Below, one piece after another: positions 32,411 through 41,600 of a stretch of 45,368 nucleotides of DNA. The notes under the pieces were generated by a model. That model saw only the letters and a program-made list of their open reading frames with translations. It was not told the DNA's origin and ran no database searches. The DNA comes from an uncultured Bacteroidales bacterium (GTDB taxonomy: Bacteria; Bacteroidota; Bacteroidia; Bacteroidales; F082). The stretch spans positions 1 through 45,368 of the forward strand of contig ONKA01000020.1 in NCBI GenBank assembly GCA_900318265.1. The letters run 5' to 3'. Made by a program: the position numbers and the translations under genes. How positions within the stretch are numbered: position 1 is the stretch's first letter; each line of letters starts with the position of its first letter.

Positions 32411-34435
32411 TCACTTCCAGAACCTCAAAACCAAAATTTCTCCGAGTAAAGCCAGCAACGCGATCAAAGCAAACAGCTTCCATTGCGAGGATTGGTGCGC
32501 CATGGCCTCCACGAGTTCTGCAGTGGCAAAGTCGGAAGTATCGAACACGGCAGCCACGTTGAAACCGGCCTTCTTGAATTGCGGCTCGATGTCATCGCGC
32601 TCGGCGAAAACCATCTTCGACTCCACACGGCTCTCATTCCAAGCCGTCACGCGGTTCAGGGTGTCGTTCACGAGCAGGTTGTAAAAACCAGCTGCAGGAA
32701 GGTTGTCATCCAGATAAAGATACACCTTGCCGTTGCGCACCTCTGAAGCGGGCATCTGCTCGAAGCTGCGGTCTTCGTTGGCAAAAAGGATTTGACGGTC
32801 ACCTTCAAGACTCATGTCGTTCAACACCAACATCTTGTCTGTCCCGATGGTATATGACAAACGCCCCATCTTTCCACCCATGAAAGCAGCCTTAACCATT
32901 GTGGGGACGAAGAGGGCATTATCGGCGAAATCACTCCACTTGGGGCTGAGCCCTGTGGCCATCACGAATGCTTGCCCCTTCCCCACCGTCGCCGATAGCA
33001 ACAGCGGATCACCGTTCTTCAAGGTCAGCAATGATGTCGGGACGCCATTGGAGCGCAGCCTCAGATGACGTTTCACCTTGGGCAGATCGGCATGTTGGGG
33101 CATGTCAAGGATCATGTCATTGAAGAAAGCGTGATGCAAGGCCAAGTCCTCCACAGCAGTAGCATTGGTATCGGCTTCCATCATGGTTAGTCCAAGCTTC
33201 CCATAGAGAAAGTTGTTGCTTTTGGGGTCATCAATCGATGGGAACACCATCAGGCTGGCTCCTTCTGAAACAGCATCCAACAAGGTCTGTTGCAGAGTTT
33301 CGTTCAGCTTCGCCGTCTCGTTGACAATGAGCAGCTGTGCCTGGGCTATCGTAGCCAAGTCAAAGCGCGAGGGCTCCATCAAGGTATAGCGGAACTGGTC
33401 GTCATCCTCAAAAATCATGGCACAGTTGGACTTTTCCGTGCCCAACTCCAACACTGACAGACTGGGCTTCACGCTCAACACGAAGTTATAGTTGTCGTCG
33501 AAGGTGATGGGATGGTCCATCAGCGAGACGCGGCATAGCTGCTCGCCGTTGCGCTCCACCACAAACTGCATCGTGAGTTCAGCCGTGCCGTTTTTCTCCA
33601 AATCGACCGTCGTCGAAGCCGCCATATTGCCGTTCATCGTGAAGTTGACGGGCAGGCCTTTCACCTCCTTGTCGCCTTGGTTAACGACGCGCACCATCAA
33701 GTCGTTGGTCAAGCCAGATTGCACGATGGGCGACGCCAACCACACCGAGTCGATGTAAAGATTGGTCTTGAACTCGGGCACCATCGGGACGACGACCACC
33801 TGCATCGTCGTGTCGGCCTTAGCCGCCGACAAGTCGAAGGTATTGCTTTGAAAATCAGAATAGACAAACAAGGTCGAAGTCTCAAAGCCATGCTGCTTGC
33901 CCAGCATCTCGAAACGGTCGATGACTTCACCCATTGGTACAGGCGCACCGTCAGGGTTCATACGGTCAAGCTGGTCGAGCATCTCCTCTTGGTTCATCGG
34001 GTATTCATTCTGAATCTCGAAGCTGTTGGTCATCAGCAGGTAACGATTGGAGGGATTGAGTTTGTGTACCAAATCCCTTGCCGACTGTCGTGCATCCTCA
34101 ATCATGGTGGTGCGCTGCGACTGTCCCTTCATGCTCATCGAATTGTCGATGTAGATGCCAACGAGATTATTCTCCGCATTGACATTCAGCTGTTTCTCAG
34201 GATGATATGGAAAGGCAAAAGCCAACACCAATGCCGCGATGAACAGGCAGCGCAATAACAAGGTGACGAGATATTTCAGCTTGCGTGTCTTGGCGTTCTC
34301 CTGTTGAATGCTTCGCAGTACAGCCGTATTGCTGAAATACACCAGCTTATGCCGCCTGAAATTAAACAGGTGGATAAGGATGGGAATCAGCAGGGCGAAC
34401 AGGCCCAAAAGCATATTGGGATAGAGGAAACGCAT
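32411..34435 (-). CDS. BatA-domain / von Willebrand A-type membrane protein
   Basis: The 674-residue protein begins with the aerotolerance-regulator (BatA) N-terminal motif MRFLYPNMLLGLFALLIPILIHLFNFRRHKLVYFSN and a second membrane helix near 60-78. A vWA-like domain follows, with a metal-site motif YIDNSMSM (about 94-101), then a long beta-rich region and a glutamine-amidotransferase-like segment. A last membrane helix (LFALIALLALLGEILVLRFW) closes the protein. Related proteins are widespread in Bacteroidota, often next to AAA ATPases (MoxR) and DUF58 genes; those are absent here. The cellular role is not established. It has its own -7 element in the 36-base gap upstream. Confidence 0.9.
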   Translation of the reverse strand: MRFLYPNMLLGLFALLIPILIHLFNFRRHKLVYFSNTAVLRSIQQENAKTRKLKYLVTLLLRCLFIAALVLAFAFPYHPEKQLNVNAENNLVGIYIDNSMSMKGQSQRTTMIEDARQSARDLVHKLNPSNRYLLMTNSFEIQNEYPMNQEEMLDQLDRMNPDGAPVPMGEVIDRFEMLGKQHGFETSTLFVYSDFQSNTFDLSAAKADTTMQVVVVPMVPEFKTNLYIDSVWLASPIVQSGLTNDLMVRVVNQGDKEVKGLPVNFTMNGNMAASTTVDLEKNGTAELTMQFVVERNGEQLCRVSLMDHPITFDDNYNFVLSVKPSLSVLELGTEKSNCAMIFEDDDQFRYTLMEPSRFDLATIAQAQLLIVNETAKLNETLQQTLLDAVSEGASLMVFPSIDDPKSNNFLYGKLGLTMMEADTNATAVEDLALHHAFFNDMILDMPQHADLPKVKRHLRLRSNGVPTSLLTLKNGDPLLLSATVGKGQAFVMATGLSPKWSDFADNALFVPTMVKAAFMGGKMGRLSYTIGTDKMLVLNDMSLEGDRQILFANEDRSFEQMPASEVRNGKVYLYLDDNLPAAGFYNLLVNDTLNRVTAWNESRVESKMVFAERDDIEPQFKKAGFNVAAVFDTSDFATAELVEAMAHQSSQWKLFALIALLALLGEILVLRFWK

Positions 34436-34452
34436 GACCTAAAAACAGGCGG

Positions 34453-34460
34453 CAAAGATA
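34453..34460 (-). promoter_or_regulatory. Bacteroidota-type -7 promoter element for the BatA/vWA gene
   Basis: The minus strand reads TATCTTTGCCGCC, a good TAnnTTTGC match, 17 bases before the ATG. Confidence 0.6.
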
Positions 34461-34471
34461 CGAAATCTTTA

Positions 34472-35293
34472 TCAGTATCCGAACAAATGACCACGGTTGC
34501 CCCGACGATGGTATCGATCCTTGGCAAAGGTGGCGCAGGCATCCTCAAGGTGCTTCTCCAAAGGAATGGCAACACCCAATGTAACCTCCAAACCTTGCGG
34601 CAAACGCCATCCCGTCACCTGATAGGCATTGACATTGACGGCAGGTACGCTTCCCTCCTTCTCAGCTGCGCCATAGTTGTCAAGCAGGCCTTGGTGCACC
34701 GTAGCTCCAAGTTTAAGCAGGATATGACGGCTTCCGATACCGATGCGACTGCGGATGCCCAGACCCGCAAAGGCTCCAGCATGAATCATATTCATGTTGG
34801 CGTCACCCACATCGATGGTCTGGTTCAATTCAATGGGTGCCGTGCGGTCGATATGGATCTGACCTCCCAAGCGCATTCCAACCTCACCACCCACGGTGAG
34901 ATAAGGCTGGAAATAGGGTTTGATAGGCAGACGCACCTCAAGAGGCAAACGGAAATCCACATAATGGACGGACATGGTGTAATGCACCAAAGAGCCTGAA
35001 CGATGCTCATAGCTGATGTTGGTGCCTCGCTTCAGATACACCACCTCGGGCGACAAAGCGAGCACGTTACCTAAGGGAATATCGACTAACAAGCCACCCA
35101 TCAACGTTATCGTGTCCTTTTGTGGGAGCTGTTGCAAGGCATCGTTTTTGAAATAATACATCCTAGGCATGTTTATGCCGCCTTTCAGGCCGATGGAGAC
35201 CGATTCCTTCCACGATGTGTTGCCACCACTCTGTGCGAATGAGATTGTTCCGGCACAAACGCACAACAATATGACTATCAAATGCTTCTTCAT
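34472..35293 (-). CDS. PorT-like outer-membrane beta-barrel protein
   Basis: The 273-residue protein has a signal peptide (MKKHLIVILLCVCAGTISFAQ). Its barrel pattern is typical of the PF13568 outer-membrane family of Bacteroidota: SIGLKGGINMPRMYY, GGLLVDIPLGNVLALSPEVVYLKRGTNISYE, VDFRLPLEVRLPIKPYFQPYLTVGGEVGMRLGG and AGLGIRSRIGIGSRHILLKLG. A short basic tail (KDRYHRRGNRGHLFGY) follows the last strand, which is unusual for a barrel. It lies 11 bases downstream of a lipoprotein gene and is probably in one operon with that and the T9SS adhesin. Confidence 0.87.
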   Translation of the reverse strand: MKKHLIVILLCVCAGTISFAQSGGNTSWKESVSIGLKGGINMPRMYYFKNDALQQLPQKDTITLMGGLLVDIPLGNVLALSPEVVYLKRGTNISYEHRSGSLVHYTMSVHYVDFRLPLEVRLPIKPYFQPYLTVGGEVGMRLGGQIHIDRTAPIELNQTIDVGDANMNMIHAGAFAGLGIRSRIGIGSRHILLKLGATVHQGLLDNYGAAEKEGSVPAVNVNAYQVTGWRLPQGLEVTLGVAIPLEKHLEDACATFAKDRYHRRGNRGHLFGY

Positions 35294-35304
35294 CTTTGTT
35301 CTTT

Positions 35305-35931
35305 TTACCATTCTTCGTTCTTGGCTAATCCGTCGCTGTCCTTATAGATGAAATACGTTCCTGGCGTATTAAAACTATTTGGGGAATTCGTTTCGACGTC
35401 CATGATGATGGTTGCATAACGGAAATCGGCAAGGCCTTCTTCTGTAACGTTGCCTTTCATGATGGTACCTGTTTTCATCTTGAAATATGCCGTATCCAAA
35501 TCCACCGCTGTTTGGTTTATGCAATAGACCGTAAAGGCATTGTCGTGTCCACAAACAAACACCGTGTCGGTCACCGTTTCGTTAACCTCGTTCACTTCCA
35601 TTTTGGCGATGCCGTTGTGTTGTTTGGAAAAGCGAAGCCACATGTTGTTTTCGATAAAACTGAGAGGCCAATTCGGCAGATTGGAACCTAAACGTTCTTT
35701 CGGTGACATCACATAGCTGCCCTCGATTTTGGGCGGCACGGGACCTTCGGGGATACTACCAAAAGCGGCAAAAAACCGCGTCTGCAAAGAATCGGGAATC
35801 ACCGAGAGGATGTCGTCAATATAATACTCCGTCCCGATGAGGGCGATGGTGTTGTCGTCGTTTTTTGTACAGGAGCTCAATAGCAAGCTCCCAAACATAA
35901 ACAGCCAAAGGCCGAGTATTATTCGTTTCAT
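35305..35931 (-). CDS. hypothetical lipoprotein in an adhesin operon
   Basis: The 208-residue protein has a lipobox in FGSLLLSSCTKNDD. The mature domain begins ALIGTEYYIDDILSVIPDSLQ and shows GSYVMSPKERLGSN, MWLRFSKQHNGIAKME and TGTIMKGNVTEEGLADFRYATIIMDVE, a beta-rich, lipocalin-like pattern. I cannot assign a family. It sits 16 bases after the stop of the T9SS adhesin and 11 bases before the barrel gene, suggesting a three-gene surface operon. The start was placed at MKRII, four codons inside the longest frame. Confidence 0.85.
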   Translation of the reverse strand: MKRIILGLWLFMFGSLLLSSCTKNDDNTIALIGTEYYIDDILSVIPDSLQTRFFAAFGSIPEGPVPPKIEGSYVMSPKERLGSNLPNWPLSFIENNMWLRFSKQHNGIAKMEVNEVNETVTDTVFVCGHDNAFTVYCINQTAVDLDTAYFKMKTGTIMKGNVTEEGLADFRYATIIMDVETNSPNSFNTPGTYFIYKDSDGLAKNEEW

Positions 35932-35947
35932 GATCGTTGTCATTATT

Positions 35948-38554
35948 CTATTTGTTCAAAACAATACGCTGCTTTATGATTCCATCCATGGTCTTGACTT
36001 CAAGCAGATAGATGGATGGCGGCAGATACCCCAAATTCAAAACGACATTATTGTCGTGGTTGCAACGTCGGTTCTCTACCACCTGTCCCATCATATCAAC
36101 GACACGCACCTGCTCAATATTGTCGGCCTCGATGGTAACGTCGCCTTGTGTAGGATTGGGATAAACCTTGACCTCCAACTCGTGTTGATCCACATCGTAG
36201 AATGAGCACACGAACCAATAGCGTTGCACAACGCCTTCGGGCTCACAACGGTTAAAGACTCGGGCATCAAGCCATACGGTGTCTTCCACCGCGGTGAGCA
36301 CATACATCCTACAGCTTTGGTTATTGTTGCCAAACGGCTCCAGCACCCATTCTATTGGTTCCTCAAAACTCCATTGCACGGAGTCCCATGAACAATGCGG
36401 GTTAGTGTCCCAAAGATCGAAGTCATAATAGTTGATTTGAAACTCAGTGGCAGTGATGACCCAGTGTGGTGCAGTGTTGGCAGGATCCATGGGATAGATT
36501 TCGGTAGGCACCGGGGTATATTCAAAAGGCATGGTGATGGTAACAATGCTGTCGCATCCCTGAACATTTTTGTAGGTCCTATGGTATTCTCCTGAAACGG
36601 TATAGACATGGTCTTCGGGATCATAGTCGTCATCGGTGGTGTATTCATGCCCTTTAGGATCCCAGAAATAACCGTCACAACGGTCTTCCTCTTCCAAGGT
36701 GAAAATGGTTGTCTCGTAATTGCTAATCTCTAGATGCAGGACATAGGTGCTGTCGCAGATTTGGTCTCCAAACTCATGTTGGACGGTCTTCTCTATATCC
36801 TGACTCTCGTAATAGGTAATACCAGTAATGGGCCAATAGTACTCGTCGCAGGCCACCTTGGTCTCCTCATGGTAGTAAGCCTCATGAAATTTGAGGTCGA
36901 GCCTGTACTTGATGTCGCAGCCACCCTCTGGGTCAGGCAAAATAATCTCATCGTATGTGTCTTCATGATAGGTGATGCCCGTCTTATCCCATGTCCACGA
37001 TGGTGTCGTCCCATGAGCATAGCACTCGTATTGGTTTACGATAGGAGGCATCTGGTATTCGCCCACAGTCAGTACCAACTTCTCCACTTTCAGGCATCCG
37101 TGGTTGTCGATAGTGTCGTAATAAGCGACTTGGCCATCCTGATCGAACAATTCGCCATGGAAATTGAAGGTCTGTCCGACACAGATGCTGGCATCGACGG
37201 CGAGGGTGTCGTTAGGCGGATAAACATTCAACTCAAGACGAACGATGCTGTCGCAGCCATGGATGCTGTGGTCCGTATACGACACTTGGCAGGCTTGGTC
37301 GTATGTCGTGCCATAGAAAGTATAGCTCTCACCGTCGCAAATGTATTCTGTGATAACGGTCTCGTCATACGCCGGCCAGTTATCAAGATGCAGATAGATA
37401 GTCTTGTCGCATCCGTATTGGGTTTGCGTGTGATGCTCGTAAGTATTCGGTGCGCTGACCGTCTGGCCATAGAAGTCGTATGTGTCACCTTCGCAAATGG
37501 TTTCGTACTCATGGGTCTCCTCGTTAGGATGCACCACGATGCTGACGCTCACGTCTTGTGAGCTGCCCCAACTGTTGTCGGTGACATGACAGGTGTAGGT
37601 AGTCGTACCCACAGGCGGAGTAGCCTCTGGGTGTTGAACGTTAGCATTGTTCAGGCTGTTGGCGGGTGTCCAACTATACGAGTAGTTACCCGAGCCTCCA
37701 GTTGGCATGGCATGCAAGGTGGTCGACTCGCCTTCGCAAAGTTCAGTGTCGTCGGCAGTGGCCGTGGCACTCATCGAGCCCACATAGACGGTACATTGCG
37801 GTTCCCCGAGCACAACAAGTTGGCAGAAGGAAATGTCGTCCAAGCCGAAATCATTGCCCGAGCCCACGGTGTTCTGGTTCAAAATGGTTATCGTTGCAGT
37901 AGTGGAATTACCGCTATTCCAAAGCTGATAGAACTGCTGCCAAGTGTTCGTAGTAGGTGGCGCCGAAAAAACCTCTCCAATTTGGTTGCCGTTGATGCTG
38001 AATTGCAGCAAGGCCACCTCGTTGGCTTGGCCTGCAAGCGTGCAGACCCATGTGGAAAATGCATAGGTTTGATTGGGTTGTACCGAAATCTGCTCTGTCC
38101 AGACATTCGTCCCTGGACTTGTGGAGCCATTGACCATCATGAAGTTGCCTGACCCACCGTGGCCATAACCCACGAAATTCTCATGATGAAGGCTGGCATC
38201 ATAGTCCACATAGTATGTACCCTCGTTCCATAGGTTGCTGTTGTACACATAAGACGAGGTGAAGCCCACGGCACCTTGTTCAAAGTCACCATTGACAACG
38301 CTTTCTGCACCCGGACCCATCCCCCTGCAAGTGTAGGTTGTAGTCACTGATGGCGAGGCCACCGTCACAGGTCGGTCGGTGACTGAAAGCCCAGTGGCAG
38401 GTGACCATTGGTAATAGGTTGCCCCCGAGGCCGTCAGGGTTACCGATCCTCCCGGCTGTATGGTAGCCGAAGGTGGCGTGATGGTGACAGGCTGCGCTTT
38501 CACAAGGAAAGCCAGCATGACCAATATAGCCGACAACAAAATGTTTCTTCTCAT
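35948..38554 (-). CDS. T9SS-secreted multidomain surface protein (868 residues)
   Basis: The protein has a signal peptide (MRRNILLSAILVMLAFLVKAQ), an Ig-like domain (about 22-77) and a DUF642/CBM-like jelly roll (about 85-245: NGDFEQGAVGF, GNFMMVNGSTS, NDFGLDDISF). A second Ig/PKD-like domain spans about 263-342. Six repeats of roughly 45-60 residues (about 345-740) each start with an early Cys and end near GCDSIV-L-L. A linker and a T9SS sorting domain (about 795-868: VYPNPTQGDVTIEADNIE, VVDMMGQVVE, PPSIYLLEVK) complete it. It is clearly paralogous to the next upstream gene (38628-43343) in jelly roll, Cys repeats and sorting domain. It has its own promoter and leads a small operon with a lipoprotein and a barrel. 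Adhesion or surface display is the likely role. Confidence 0.9.
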   Translation of the reverse strand: MRRNILLSAILVMLAFLVKAQPVTITPPSATIQPGGSVTLTASGATYYQWSPATGLSVTDRPVTVASPSVTTTYTCRGMGPGAESVVNGDFEQGAVGFTSSYVYNSNLWNEGTYYVDYDASLHHENFVGYGHGGSGNFMMVNGSTSPGTNVWTEQISVQPNQTYAFSTWVCTLAGQANEVALLQFSINGNQIGEVFSAPPTTNTWQQFYQLWNSGNSTTATITILNQNTVGSGNDFGLDDISFCQLVVLGEPQCTVYVGSMSATATADDTELCEGESTTLHAMPTGGSGNYSYSWTPANSLNNANVQHPEATPPVGTTTYTCHVTDNSWGSSQDVSVSIVVHPNEETHEYETICEGDTYDFYGQTVSAPNTYEHHTQTQYGCDKTIYLHLDNWPAYDETVITEYICDGESYTFYGTTYDQACQVSYTDHSIHGCDSIVRLELNVYPPNDTLAVDASICVGQTFNFHGELFDQDGQVAYYDTIDNHGCLKVEKLVLTVGEYQMPPIVNQYECYAHGTTPSWTWDKTGITYHEDTYDEIILPDPEGGCDIKYRLDLKFHEAYYHEETKVACDEYYWPITGITYYESQDIEKTVQHEFGDQICDSTYVLHLEISNYETTIFTLEEEDRCDGYFWDPKGHEYTTDDDYDPEDHVYTVSGEYHRTYKNVQGCDSIVTITMPFEYTPVPTEIYPMDPANTAPHWVITATEFQINYYDFDLWDTNPHCSWDSVQWSFEEPIEWVLEPFGNNNQSCRMYVLTAVEDTVWLDARVFNRCEPEGVVQRYWFVCSFYDVDQHELEVKVYPNPTQGDVTIEADNIEQVRVVDMMGQVVENRRCNHDNNVVLNLGYLPPSIYLLEVKTMDGIIKQRIVLNK

Positions 38555-38574
38555 ATAGGTTTCATTTCAACGCG

Positions 38575-38582
38575 CAAAGATA
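38575..38582 (-). promoter_or_regulatory. Bacteroidota-type -7 promoter element for the 868-residue surface protein operon
   Basis: The minus strand reads TATCTTTGCGCG, a good TAnnTTTGC match, 20 bases before the ATG. Confidence 0.62.
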
Positions 38583-38627
38583 GCGAATTCTAAGATTCAT
38601 CCTAAAAACAGTCCAAAAATTGGACAA

Positions 38628-41600
38628 TTACCGACTTACCACCACGCGCCTCTTCACCATGCCCTCAGTCGTCTTTATTTCAAGCAGATAAACAGAAGGC
38701 GCATAACCATTGAGATTCAAGATAACAGTATTTGAACGATCGTATTCGCGCCAATTCAACACTTGTCCCATCATATCGGTTAGGCGAATGCTCTCGATGC
38801 CCTCAGCCTCCACCGTCACCGTGCCCTTGGTAGGATTGGGATAGACATTGGCCTCAATTGCGTCGTGGTCACCGACGCCATAAAAGCCTGCATTGATAAG
38901 GAAGCTATGCTCCATCTCACCGCAATTGCCATTGAAATGCGCTATCAGTTCACCACTTCCGGGTGTAGGCACAAAGATTTGGCATGAGACTTCGTCCTGG
39001 TCAACCACTTGCCAATCAGGATTGCTCAAGCTCCATGTAATGGGACTAACAATGTCAGTAGTGTCGATTTCGTACCTGTAGATGCCACTGAAGAAATTGG
39101 TGGCCACATACACATGACTGTTTCCGCTAATCTGTCCGATGCTTTGTGAAGCACGGAGCATAAGATTGACAATCAAGACGCTGTCGCAGCCATTGGGCCC
39201 CACCAGCGTGTCGACAATAATCCGATAGGTATGCGTGCTCTCTCCTTCTGGTATGCCATAGAAAACACCATTGATGGTAATGGAATCACAAGCATTTTGG
39301 AACCTCACATTGTTGACGGGTGTGTTGAGGTTGACATGCATCATCACCGTGCTGTCGCAACCAGCAGGCGTTTGGAAAGTGTGCGTATAAGTCGTGTCAT
39401 TATTGAAACATTCATGTTCATACCAAGTGAAAGGTGAGCATGAGATGGTATCGAACTGATAGAAAATCTCATCGGAGAGGCTGAAATGCATGGTGACAAT
39501 GCTATCGCAGCCTTGCAACGATGTGAAGGTGTGCTGATAATCACCCTCCTCCTCGCAATATTGTCCTTGCCACATAATCGGTTGGCACGAGACGATGCTC
39601 GTGTCAGTCTCGATAGTCGGGATGATGTTGAGCTGATATGTGATGATGCTGTCGCAATGGGTCACAGGCGTCTGCAAAGTGTCGTAGATGACAGCATCCG
39701 CATAATAAGGAACACCGTGCCAGACAAAGCCACTGCATTCCGTCATGATGCCACCATCGTTGACGCTGTTGTGTCCTACAGTCAATTCAAGATAATACCA
39801 GGTGTCGCAATCGTCGAGACCAACTGCAGGAACAAAGATAGAGTCGCGTGTGCTTTCGGTATAGGTGATGTTGGGCTTCATTTCCCATACGTAGGAATCG
39901 CAAGCCGTACGAGTGTGCGTATAGGAGGAATACTCGTCAAAGCTCAGATTCAGTTCCACGATACTGTCGCAATGGTTAGCATTGGTCAGTGTATCCCATG
40001 CATACTGCATCTGGTCGGAATGATAGAAAGTCCTTCCGTGCCATTCAAATTCCTCATGGCACGAAGTGATAGGTTCCACCACGTAGTCGCTATGGGAAAT
40101 CTCGACGGGCTGGTAAACAATATGGAAACAAGGTTCAAACACCTCGTATTCAACCACCTGACTCTCCGTAATCACTTCTCCCGAAGGCAGTTGATAGAAA
40201 TCACAGGCGGTTTCGGGTTCGAGATACTCATTCTCGGCCGACAACACCGTAATCTGCACAGGACCCACAACATCGGTGCCACAAGTGGTCTGAGCAATGA
40301 AGCGTAGCCAATATCCGTTGTGGTTCATCTGCAAGAGCATGGTAGGATCAATGGCAGCATAGGTTCCATTTTCCGTTGGCGACATCTGCCATTGGGCCAG
40401 ACGGTCGCCTTCGTTATGGTTGTTCCAGTTGACGTTGACATCAGGCAAGTCGAGTGCATTACCTTCACAAACTTGCAGCCACGATAGTTGCATCTGGGCT
40501 TCAGGAACGGCATCCACATCGAAAGAAACCACATTGCTGTATGCTTCGTCGCATGAATTGATGACAGCATAACGCAGGTAGTAAGTGCCATAACCCAAAG
40601 TGTTGGCCGACGGGTCGAAAGACGTGAATGGGCCATTGGCAGAGGTGGCGTATTCCCAGTGGGCGTCGCCTCCTTCAACATGATTCATCTCATACTGAGG
40701 AGCGACAAGGTTGATCGGGTTACCCGAGCAAACGCTGGTCGGAGCCGAAATGCTGCCCGTAATCTCAGGAGCATTGTTGATGGTCAGATCCAGCGTGAAA
40801 ATGCTGTCGCAAACCAAAGGGTTGCCACTCTCCACCGTGTAGGTGTCAGTTTGGGTTGAATAATAGGTTTGTCCATTCACCGGCCAAGTAAACGACCCGC
40901 AGCTAGTAAAAGTTTGCGTCTCCGTATAGGCATCGCTCAAGATAAAATGCAAATGAGCTGTAATCGTACAACCATTACTGTTCTGAACCTGTGCGGTATA
41001 ATCAGCAGTATGGTCACAGGTCACGCCATTCCACACATAAGTGTCGCAAGCCGTGATCTCCTCGTATGTATCCTCGGTTGAAAACACCGTGACCTGCACC
41101 ACATTGGTGGAATAGCTGGTGCCACAGCCGTTGACCGCCTTATAGCGGATGTAGTAACCATTATATGAGAACGGGATATTGTTGTTGGTCAACGCAGTAA
41201 AGTCACCTGATGAGGTCGGCGCGATTTCCCAACTGCCCGTGCCTTGGTTGGTGTGTCGCCACTGCACCTGTGGCTCGGTCAGGTTGAACGACTCTCCTGC
41301 ACAAATGCCTGCAGGAGCCGTGATGTTTCCCACCTCTGGTATATCATTCACCGTCACCTGAACCGATGTGCTGTAGGTCTCGCCACAGTCGTTTTCGGCA
41401 AAGTAGCGGAGCCAATAGCCGTTGTATGAATAGGTGATATTGCTGTTGTTGAATGCATTATATTGACCGTTTTGAGTAGCTGCAATCTGCCAGCCTTGAT
41501 TAGTGATGGTAGCGCCATGGTTTTGTATGGTGGGCGTGGTCAGGTTGAAGCTACCGCCCGCGCAGATGGCTGAAGGCGTGGCAGGCGTGGCAACGGTAGG

